The notes under the pieces: model-generated
The model's input: the letters and a program-made list of their open reading frames with translations, nothing else
Databases searched by the model: none
What the model was told of the DNA's origin: nothing
Made by a program: the position numbers and the translations under genes
Assembly (NCBI RefSeq): GCF_947500795.1
Contig: NZ_CANMTE010000002.1
Location: 124,001-188,000, forward strand
DNA from: an uncultured Gelidibacter sp.
GTDB taxonomy: Bacteria; Bacteroidota; Bacteroidia; Flavobacteriales; Flavobacteriaceae
DNA: 64,000 nt
Direction of reading: 5' to 3'
Shown here: positions 9,566-16,001 of the stretch, piece after piece
How positions within the stretch are numbered: position 1 is the first letter of the stretch
Layout: each line of letters starts with the position of its first letter

Positions 9566-10339
9566 TTAAAAACGGCGTTCCTTCTGCAGCTTTTCATAAG
9601 CTTCTTGCACCTGACGGAATTTATCTTCTGCACCTTTTTGATGTTCTTCACCCAAATGAATCACACGGTCTGGATGGTATTTCTTCGCCATTTTTCTATA
9701 AGCAGCCTTGATTTCATCATTAGTAGCATCTTTGGTGATTTCAAGGATTTTGTAAGCATTGTCACTGCTGTTATAAAACATCGCTTTAATACTTTCAAAG
9801 TCACGAGAACTGATGCCAAGATACCCTGAGATGGTATAAATTTGACGCACTTCGCTATCTGTAACCATGCCATCGGCCTTGGCAATTCCAAAAAGGAAAT
9901 GCAACAATTGTAGGCGCGCCGCATGATCCATCATACGCTGAATTTGCATACATACTTCGCGCACCGGAATTTGTTGCTGATTAATGCCCTTAAACAATTT
10001 AAAGGCATGGTTGGCGCGTTCCTGGCCGTACATTCCAACAAATTGCTGACGCACATAATCCAATTCGCGCTTATCCTGATGTCCGTCAGCTTTTATAACG
10101 ACTGAAGCTAATATGAGTAAGCTGACTTCAAAGTCGCCAGGCTGCGTTTGTGGTCGCGCCTGTGTTTGCCCTCTATACGGTGGATTTTGTTTCTGATTGG
10201 TCTGCCAATCGCCTAAAAGTGGAGCCCCGTTACCTGATATAGAATCGACAATACTCCCCAATACCATTCCAATAATAGCACCAATAGGACCTCCAAAAGA
10301 CCATCCTAAACCTGCACCTATCCATTTTGAAAAATTCAT
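9566..10339 (-). CDS. TerB/DnaJ-domain protein, DjlA-like co-chaperone
   Basis: 257 residues. The N-terminal 30 or so residues are glycine-rich and hydrophobic ([19 protein letters not shown]) and may insert in the membrane. The middle (about 65-180) is a helical TerB domain. The C-terminal 70 residues are a J domain with the essential HPD tripeptide in KKYHPDRV, which stimulates the ATPase of DnaK. This order is that of E. coli DjlA. The gene stands alone, divergent from the bacilliredoxin gene and separated from it by 200 bases. Confidence 0.9.
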   Translation of the reverse strand: MNFSKWIGAGLGWSFGGPIGAIIGMVLGSIVDSISGNGAPLLGDWQTNQKQNPPYRGQTQARPQTQPGDFEVSLLILASVVIKADGHQDKRELDYVRQQFVGMYGQERANHAFKLFKGINQQQIPVREVCMQIQRMMDHAARLQLLHFLFGIAKADGMVTDSEVRQIYTISGYLGISSRDFESIKAMFYNSSDNAYKILEITKDATNDEIKAAYRKMAKKYHPDRVIHLGEEHQKGAEDKFRQVQEAYEKLQKERRF

Positions 10340-10483
10340 CTCTAATTTTTAATTAATTGAACTTCAAATATAATATAGTTAGTGTCTTATAAATGAAATT
10401 TATGGTCGAAATTTGTATTGAAAACACAAATAGTAGCATTCAATCTCACTACTAAGAACTGCTTCCCAAAGAGGATTTTTCCG

Positions 10484-10491
10484 TATCTTTG
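10484..10491 (+). promoter_or_regulatory. Candidate -7 element for the bacilliredoxin gene
   Basis: TATCTTTG matches TAnnTTTG and would place the transcript start about 45 bases before the ATG at 10540. No TTG is seen at the expected -33 distance, so the call is weak. Confidence 0.4.
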
Positions 10492-10539
10492 CACTCTCGA
10501 AGTGTCGAGGTTTAATAATAATTTAAAAACTTAAAATAT

Positions 10540-10950
10540 ATGTATCCAGCAGAATTAGTAAAACCAATGCGTGAAGATTTGACGAAAGTTGGATTTGAAG
10601 AATTATATACCGCTCAAGATGTTGATTCAGCCTTGGCTAAGGAAGGAACAACCCTTATTGTTGTAAATTCAGTATGTGGATGTGCTGCAGCAAATGCACG
10701 CCCTGGTGCACGCATGAGTTTACAAAACGCAAAACGCCCTGACCATATTGTCACTGTTTTTGCAGGTGTAGATAAGGAAGCAGTAGATAAAGCAAGAGAG
10801 CATATGGTGCCTTTTCCTCCAAGTTCTCCATGTATGGCTTTGTTTAAAGATGGCGAATTAGTGCACATGTTAGAGCGTCATCATATTGAAGGCAGACCAG
10901 CAGAATTAATTGCAGAAAATCTTGTAGATGCTTATAATGAGCATTGCTAA
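10540..10950 (+). CDS. BrxA/BrxB-family bacilliredoxin
   Basis: 136 residues, the full length of the YphP/YqiW family. The thioredoxin-like fold carries the characteristic CGC motif at residues 46-48 (NSVCGCAA), which in Firmicutes removes bacillithiol from mixed disulfides on proteins. Bacillithiol is also made by some Bacteroidota, but no bsh genes are in this window, so the thiol partner here is not shown. The gene is monocistronic: a TAnnTTTG element lies upstream and a strong terminator follows within 40 bases. Confidence 0.93.
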   Translation: MYPAELVKPMREDLTKVGFEELYTAQDVDSALAKEGTTLIVVNSVCGCAAANARPGARMSLQNAKRPDHIVTVFAGVDKEAVDKAREHMVPFPPSSPCMALFKDGELVHMLERHHIEGRPAELIAENLVDAYNEHC

Positions 10951-10990
10951 AAAACATCTCTTTTGAGGTTATATTCTCAAAACGTTATTA

Positions 10991-11021
10991 AACCACAGTA
11001 AATTTACTGTGGTTTTTTTTT
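10991..11021 (+). terminator. Rho-independent terminator after the bacilliredoxin gene
   Basis: Self-complementary stretch 10991-11014 (arms aaccacagtaaa and tttactgtggtt), effectively about 10 base pairs with a 4-base loop, followed by an unbroken T run to 11021. Confidence 0.9.
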
Positions 11022-11074
11022 GCTGATACGCAACCAATTATAGAAATTAGCATCTACATTAAAAGATACTCCTT

Positions 11075-11470
11075 ATGAAAACCTCAACATTCCTTATACC
11101 TTTAACCTGCCTCTTTATTCTTCTAACTGCTTTTAAATGCAATGACGTAGAAAACATGAGCTGTGAAGAGAAACGTTCAAAATTGAACGAGATGAAAATC
11201 ACCATCGAGAATTTGGCAGAAACCTCCGTTTGTAATGAAAATTTTGAATGCCGTTACCTAGCCTTAGGCAGCAAACCTTGTGGCGGTCCTTGGGAATATT
11301 TGGTGTACTCCACTTCTATTGACACGCTTAAGTTGACTAAATTAGCAGAAAACTACAATCAGTTAGAAAAAATGATGAATACTGATTGTGGCCTCATGTC
11401 TGACTGTTCCATGGTAATGCCACCGCAACAGCTAACCTGCGAAAACAATAAGTGCATTGCCATTTATTAG
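11075..11470 (+). CDS. Hypothetical cysteine-rich secreted protein
   Basis: 131 residues, function not recognised. An N-terminal hydrophobic segment of about 20 residues is followed by Cys23, so it may be exported; the lipobox (TAFKC) is poor. The mature part holds eight further cysteines, including the C-terminal pair in CENNKC, and a conserved-looking core ALGSKPCGGPWEYLVYS. The even number of cysteines suggests a disulfide-stabilised periplasmic or surface protein. It sits alone between the bacilliredoxin terminator and the plsC gene, 36 bases ahead of the latter. Confidence 0.75.
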   Translation: MKTSTFLIPLTCLFILLTAFKCNDVENMSCEEKRSKLNEMKITIENLAETSVCNENFECRYLALGSKPCGGPWEYLVYSTSIDTLKLTKLAENYNQLEKMMNTDCGLMSDCSMVMPPQQLTCENNKCIAIY

Positions 11471-11494
11471 TAGGTTATTAGACGGAGTTTTTAT

Positions 11495-11502
11495 TAATTT
11501 TG
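11495..11502 (+). promoter_or_regulatory. Candidate -7 element directly before plsC
   Basis: TAATTTTG matches TAnnTTTG and ends only 4 bases before the ATG at 11507. If used, the transcript would be leaderless or nearly so. Confidence 0.4.
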
Positions 11503-11506
11503 CAGG

Positions 11507-12244
11507 ATGCGAAAAATATTAGCTTACCCCCTAACGGTTTTATATTTGATATGTTTTGGAATCACCTTAGTAGTGTTCCATCCTATCCAATGGATTTGCT
11601 TTAATGTGTTTGGATACAAGGCACATAAGATCAGTGTTGATTGGTTACAGTTCTTTTTAATCCGCTGCTTAAATGTATTGGGCACCCGATTTACATTTAC
11701 CAATCCTTATGATATCCCTACTGATGAGCCGCTCATCATTGTAGCCAACCATCAAAGTATGTACGACATTTCTCCAATTATGTGGTACATGCGTAAGCAT
11801 CATCCTAAATTTATCGCTAAACAAGAGCTTGGAAAAGGGATTCCTAGCGTTTCATATAACCTGCGTCATGGCGGTTCAGTTTTGATTGATCGTAAAAACC
11901 CGAGACAATCCATTCCTGCAATTATGAAATTTGGGGAGTACATCGAAAACACCAAGCGCGCAGCCGTTATTTTCCCTGAAGGTACACGAAGTAAAAACGG
12001 AACTCCAAAGCCATTCCAAACCAAGGGATTGGAAATATTGATGAAAAAAGCGCCTTCAGCTACCATCGTTCCTATCAGTATCAATAATTCCTGGAAAATG
12101 TTACGCTATGGTAATTTTCCAATGGGAATAGGAAATCATTTAAAATTCACGGTACATCAACCTCTCAAAATTGCTACCTTTGTAGATAAGGAAGAATTAA
12201 TCAGGACTGTTGAACAGACGATTTCTTCGAATATTCATCCCTAA
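11507..12244 (+). CDS. plsC: 1-acyl-sn-glycerol-3-phosphate acyltransferase
   Basis: 245 residues. A membrane segment at about 8-30 is followed by the PlsC domain, with the catalytic motif NHQSMYD at 81-87 (NHx4D) and the glycerol-3-phosphate-binding FPEGTRS at about 155-161. It adds the second fatty acid to lysophosphatidate in phospholipid synthesis at the inner membrane. The acyl-ACP desaturase gene follows after 11 bases, so unsaturated acyl supply and acyl transfer may be co-expressed. A second PlsC-like gene lies at 49823-50563. Confidence 0.92.
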   Translation: MRKILAYPLTVLYLICFGITLVVFHPIQWICFNVFGYKAHKISVDWLQFFLIRCLNVLGTRFTFTNPYDIPTDEPLIIVANHQSMYDISPIMWYMRKHHPKFIAKQELGKGIPSVSYNLRHGGSVLIDRKNPRQSIPAIMKFGEYIENTKRAAVIFPEGTRSKNGTPKPFQTKGLEILMKKAPSATIVPISINNSWKMLRYGNFPMGIGNHLKFTVHQPLKIATFVDKEELIRTVEQTISSNIHP

Positions 12245-12255
12245 ATTACACTATT

Positions 12256-13245
12256 ATGTCATTAAAAAATGTAAGATTAGAAGTGATGCAACATCTGGAA
12301 AAAGACGTCGAATCACTTATTCAAAAATATTTAATCCCTGTCGAACAAATTTGGCAGCCAACTGATTTTTTACCGAATTCAGAAGGTGACAACTTTTTTG
12401 AAGAGGTAAAGGAAATTCGTGAATTATCGAAAGAATTACCTTACGATTTTTGGGTTGTTTTAGTTGGAGATATGATCACCGAAGAAGCATTACCAACCTA
12501 TGAATCCTGGTTAATGGATGTGGAAGGTGTAAGCCAGGTAGAACGTAATCCATGGGGCAAATGGGTACGCCACTGGACTTCTGAAGAAAACCGACACGGC
12601 GATGTGCTTAATAAATACCTTTACTTATCAGGTCGCGTCAATATGAAAGAAATTGAAAAAACCACACAGCATCTCATCGCTGATGGTTTTGATATTGGTA
12701 CCGATAGAGATCCTTATAAAAACTTTATATATACCAGTTTCCAAGAATTAGCTACGTATATTTCCCACAACCGTGTTGGTAAAATAGCTAAGGAGAAAGG
12801 TAATAAGTCGCTCTTTAAGATGTGTAATATTATTGCTGGAGATGAAATGCGTCACCACCATGCGTATGCAGAATTTGTAGAACGCATTTTTGAGGTGGAT
12901 CCAAATCAGATGATGATGGCGTTTCAAACCATGATGAAGCAAAAAATCACCATGCCTGCGCATTTCTTGAGAGAATCAGGAAACCAGATAGGCACTGCTT
13001 TTGAAGAGTTTTCAAATACGGCTCAGCGTATTGGGGTTTACACTTCAGCAGATTATATAGATATTTTGGAAAAATTAATCAAGCGTTGGGAAATAGGCAA
13101 TATCAAAAATTTATCTGATGATGCTGAAAAAGCGAGAGACTATCTCATGAAACTTCCAGACCGTATGAAGCGTTTGGCCGACCGTATGAAAATCCCAGAA
13201 AACTCGTATCAGTTTAAATGGGTGGAACCGGCGACTCTTAAGTAG
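12256..13245 (+). CDS. Acyl-ACP desaturase (soluble di-iron)
   Basis: 329 residues, the size of plant-type stearoyl-ACP desaturases. The two di-iron motifs are EENRHG at 110-115 and DEMRHH at 196-201, with an additional Glu near 77 in ITEEALP. The enzyme introduces a double bond into a saturated acyl chain on ACP using O2 and reduced ferredoxin. No signal peptide or membrane segment is seen. It is probably co-transcribed with plsC. In cold-water flavobacteria such enzymes help keep membranes fluid; that role is an inference. No terminator follows; instead the GxxExxY-associated repeat begins 4 bases after the stop. Confidence 0.92.
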   Translation: MSLKNVRLEVMQHLEKDVESLIQKYLIPVEQIWQPTDFLPNSEGDNFFEEVKEIRELSKELPYDFWVVLVGDMITEEALPTYESWLMDVEGVSQVERNPWGKWVRHWTSEENRHGDVLNKYLYLSGRVNMKEIEKTTQHLIADGFDIGTDRDPYKNFIYTSFQELATYISHNRVGKIAKEKGNKSLFKMCNIIAGDEMRHHHAYAEFVERIFEVDPNQMMMAFQTMMKQKITMPAHFLRESGNQIGTAFEEFSNTAQRIGVYTSADYIDILEKLIKRWEIGNIKNLSDDAEKARDYLMKLPDRMKRLADRMKIPENSYQFKWVEPATLK

Positions 13246-13248
13246 TAT

Positions 13249-13290
13249 GGAACGCTGATAACACAGATTTAGCAGATTTTAACTGATTTT
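13249..13290 (+). repeat. GxxExxY-associated repeat, upstream copy
   Basis: A 42-base sequence of the form GAACGCnGATnACnCnGATTTAGCnGATTTTAACTGATT. It is a direct copy of 13701-13740, so the GxxExxY gene lies between two like-oriented copies. Related inverted copies are at 13902-13941, 13998-14040 and 18257-18325. Confidence 0.8.
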
Positions 13291-13308
13291 TCCTAGTATG
13301 GCTTATTA

Positions 13309-13689
13309 ATGGATAATTATAAACATTCAGAAACTACAGATCTCATTTTGAAAGGTTTCTACAATGTATATAATCAATTAGGCTATGGTTTTTTGGAGAA
13401 AGTCTATGAAAAAGCAATGTTCATTGAATTAAAAAGTTTGGGTCTTTTTGTAGAAAGACAAAAACAAATCAATGTCCATTACAAGCACCAAATAGTTGGG
13501 GAATATTATGCTGATCTAATTGTTTCGGAAGCCGTAATTATTGAAATTAAAGCTGCTGAATCTTTGTGTGAAGAGCATGAATTTCAACTTATAAACTATC
13601 TCAAAGCTACAGATATTGAAGTCGGATTGCTGCTGAATTTTGGCAAAACGCCTCAGATAAAAAGGAAAATATTTTCGAATAAATTTTAG
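13309..13689 (+). CDS. GxxExxY family protein
   Basis: 126 residues, full length for the family. The naming motif is Gly27-x-x-Glu30-x-x-Tyr33 in GYGFLEKVYEK. Asp69 in YYADLIV and Glu79-Ile-Lys81 in IIEIKAAE have the spacing of a PD-(D/E)xK nuclease core, which is my reading rather than a proven activity. The protein is soluble. It is enclosed by direct copies of a 40-base repeat and followed by a decayed second copy of the gene, which marks it as part of a repetitive, possibly mobile or self-propagating unit. The function of the family is not known to me. Confidence 0.85.
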   Translation: MDNYKHSETTDLILKGFYNVYNQLGYGFLEKVYEKAMFIELKSLGLFVERQKQINVHYKHQIVGEYYADLIVSEAVIIEIKAAESLCEEHEFQLINYLKATDIEVGLLLNFGKTPQIKRKIFSNKF

Positions 13690-13700
13690 ATATATTATAG

Positions 13701-13740
13701 AACGCAGATGACGCGGATTTAGCTGATTTTAACTGATTAT
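13701..13740 (+). repeat. GxxExxY-associated repeat, downstream direct copy
   Basis: GAACGCAGATGACGCGGATT followed by tagctgattttaactgatta; matches the copy at 13249-13290 in the same orientation, starting 11 bases after the GxxExxY stop codon. Confidence 0.8.
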
Positions 13741-13751
13741 TTAATTCTCTA

Positions 13752-13866
13752 TAATGCTAATTGACAAACAGTTATAAGCATTCAAAAACTGCCGATTATA
13801 GAAATTAAATCAGATGGGTTACTTTGCGAAACATACGAGTTTCAACTCATCCATTATCTAATGCTT
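13752..13866 (+). pseudogene. Decayed, internally deleted second GxxExxY gene
   Basis: Two blocks match the intact gene at 13309-13689. The first (taatgctaattgac, then ttataagcattcaaaaact) parallels its start codon region; the second (gaaattaaatcagatggg through tttcaactcatccattatct) parallels the part encoding IIEIKAAESL and HEFQLINYL. About 190 bases between them are missing and no start or frame survives. It cannot make a working protein. Confidence 0.7.
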
Positions 13867-13901
13867 AACCCAAAGCATCTCATATCAATAATTTAAAAGA
13901 A

Positions 13902-13970
13902 TCTGCGTCAATCATAAAAAATCCGCGTCATCAGCGTTCTCCTATCCCACATGAAAATCCAACAAAATCA
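13902..13970 (+). repeat. 69-base duplication, copy A (carries HD gene start)
   Basis: Matches 13998-14066 at an offset of 96 bases with two mismatches. It comprises an inverted GxxExxY-associated repeat plus the last bases before the HD gene and its first 20 coding bases. The copied ATG at 13951 opens a 20-codon reading frame that begins MKIQQN like the HD protein and stops at 14011-14013. Confidence 0.85.
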
Positions 13971-13997
13971 TATAATTATCAATGCAGTGAATAACAT

Positions 13998-14066
13998 TCT
14001 GCGTCAATCATAAAAAATCCGCGTCATCTGCGTTCTCCTATTCCACATGAAAATCCAACAAAATCA
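13998..14066 (+). repeat. 69-base duplication, copy B (at the real HD gene start)
   Basis: Second copy of the 13902-13970 unit. Its repeat part (tctgcgtcaatcataaaaaa then tccgcgtcatctgcgttct) is the reverse complement of the GxxExxY-associated repeat and ends 11 bases before the HD gene ATG at 14047, so it probably holds that gene's upstream control region. Confidence 0.85.
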
Positions 14067-14703
14067 AATTGAACAAACTATCGCATTTGTAAAATCACAA
14101 CTCGAAAACGCAGAAGGCGGACACGATTGGTTTCACATTCAAAGAGTATTGAACAATGCATTGCTGATAGCCAAAACGGAACAGGTTGATGTATTTATTG
14201 TTCAACTCGGAGCGCTACTCCACGATATTGCCGATAGTAAATTCCATAATGGTGATGAAACGGTTGGCCCAAATGTAGCACGCGAGTTTTTAACGGAGAT
14301 TAATGTGGACGCAGCGGTCATTGATCATGTGGTAAACATCATAGAAAACATCTCCTTTAAAGGCGGAAATGAACTTCAAAAATTCAGGTCGCCTGAGCTT
14401 GATGTCATTCAGGATGCAGACCGGTTAGATGCGCTAGGCGCTATTGGCATTGCCAGAACCTTCAATTATGGCGGATTTAAAAATCGCGCGTTATATGATC
14501 CGGAGATTAAGCCAAACTTATCAATGTCTAAAGAGGAATATAAAGCATCAAACGCTCCTACTATCAATCATTTTTACGAAAAATTATTGCTTTTAAAGGA
14601 TAAAATGAACACTGAAACCGGCCGACAAATTGCTACGGAAAGACACCATTTTATGGAATATTTTCTAGAGCAGTTTTATGCAGAATGGGATGGATTAAAA
14701 TAA
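14047..14703 (+). CDS. HD-domain phosphohydrolase
   Basis: 218 residues. Metal-binding residues of the HD superfamily are visible: His26/His30 in GHDWFHI, His59-Asp60 in LLHDIAD, and Asp123 in QDADRLDALG. This arrangement is that of small stand-alone HD hydrolases (YedJ-like) whose phosphate substrates are mostly undefined. The gene starts inside a duplicated 69-base unit. Its stop codon directly abuts the stop codon of the convergent radical SAM gene with no spacer, so there is no room for a terminator between them. Confidence 0.88.
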   Translation: MKIQQNQIEQTIAFVKSQLENAEGGHDWFHIQRVLNNALLIAKTEQVDVFIVQLGALLHDIADSKFHNGDETVGPNVAREFLTEINVDAAVIDHVVNIIENISFKGGNELQKFRSPELDVIQDADRLDALGAIGIARTFNYGGFKNRALYDPEIKPNLSMSKEEYKASNAPTINHFYEKLLLLKDKMNTETGRQIATERHHFMEYFLEQFYAEWDGLK

Positions 14704-15777
14704 TTAAAACAATTTCAATTGCCGATCTTTAAACGCCTCATGGAGGTCTGTATTAAGTGTAGGCATAGATTTCCCTTTAAAATATTTAAGCTTGGCCAGT
14801 TTCACCATGTCGTTGATTTGTTTGGCTATTTCACCTTCGCCTCTCATGCGCGTTCCGTAACGTGAATCGTTTAAATTGCCACCGTGGCAGCTTTCAATTT
14901 GATGCAAAACTTTCTCGGCGCGATCAGGCATCGTTTTATGAATCCAATCCGTAAAGATTTCTGCAATAGCGCCGTTGAGTCGCACTATGGTATGTCCCAT
15001 ACTCAAAGCACCCATTTCGGACACTTTTTTCGCCAATGGCAAGACTTCATGACTGTTGATAGAAGGAATAATTGGAGCCATCATCACATTTACTGGAATC
15101 CCGTTTTCAGATAAAGTCTTTACAGTTTCCAATCGTTTTTTGATGGTTGCCGTTCTTGGTTCCAAGACACGACGAGTCTCTTCCGAAAGTGAGGTAATGG
15201 ACAGGTTCACCGCAATTAGATTGTCTTTAGCAAGTTCTTTGAGAAGATCAAGATCCCTAAGAATTAACGCGTTTTTTGTAATGATACCGACTGGATGTTT
15301 GTACTTTAAAAAAACTTCCAAACATTGACGCGTTAGCTTGAATTCCTGTTCGGCAGGTTGGTAACAATCGGTATTTCCAGACATTACAATAGGAAACGCT
15401 TGCCAACTTTTCCTTTTTATAAACTGTTCCAACAATTTTGGCGCATCTTTCTTAACCAAAATCCGACGTTCAAAGTCGAGCCCGGCACTATATCCCCAAA
15501 ATTCATGGCTATTCCTTGCATAACAATAAATACAGCCGTGCTCACAACCTTGGTACATATTCATGGAATAGCCCATTCCCACATCAGGACTGTCCACTTT
15601 GTTGACAATGGTCTTTGGAAACACTTCCAAATAGAGCGTTCTATTTTTATCAGCGTCCTCCCCTTCTTTCGCGCAATATTCTAAAAAATCATCGCGCATT
15701 TCATGACTTAATTGGAAGAATTTATTGGGGACGTTAATTTGTGCTCCGCGACCTTTTATGGTAGGATTAGGGTCCAT
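14704..15777 (-). CDS. PA0069-family radical SAM protein
   Basis: 357 residues. The [4Fe-4S] cluster motif is Cys78-x3-Cys82-x2-Cys85 in CEHGCIYCYARN. The sequence GRGAQ near residue 10 and NLSITSL and MAPIIPSIN further on are shared with the SplB-like branch that includes the PA0069 and Rv2578c families. These proteins cleave S-adenosylmethionine to make a radical; the substrate is unknown. The gene is convergent with the HD gene, end to end, and has 224 bases of apparently empty DNA upstream before the S46 peptidase gene. Confidence 0.88.
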   Translation of the reverse strand: MDPNPTIKGRGAQINVPNKFFQLSHEMRDDFLEYCAKEGEDADKNRTLYLEVFPKTIVNKVDSPDVGMGYSMNMYQGCEHGCIYCYARNSHEFWGYSAGLDFERRILVKKDAPKLLEQFIKRKSWQAFPIVMSGNTDCYQPAEQEFKLTRQCLEVFLKYKHPVGIITKNALILRDLDLLKELAKDNLIAVNLSITSLSEETRRVLEPRTATIKKRLETVKTLSENGIPVNVMMAPIIPSINSHEVLPLAKKVSEMGALSMGHTIVRLNGAIAEIFTDWIHKTMPDRAEKVLHQIESCHGGNLNDSRYGTRMRGEGEIAKQINDMVKLAKLKYFKGKSMPTLNTDLHEAFKDRQLKLF

Positions 15778-16001
15778 TTTATGACTTTTCGATGATTGTT
15801 AATGCCTAGATGAGACCTTAAAGATAGCAAGACACCTATGCTGGTGATGGCTACAATTTGTAGAAAGCACCATTAACAACTCAGGATGAATCGATTACAA
15901 AGAAAGCCTTCTGTTAAAAAATAACATCCTTTTAACATAGACAATCTTACATAAACCCCTAAAAATTCAATAATTTTAGCCCTCACAAATATTCCTAAAA
16001 C

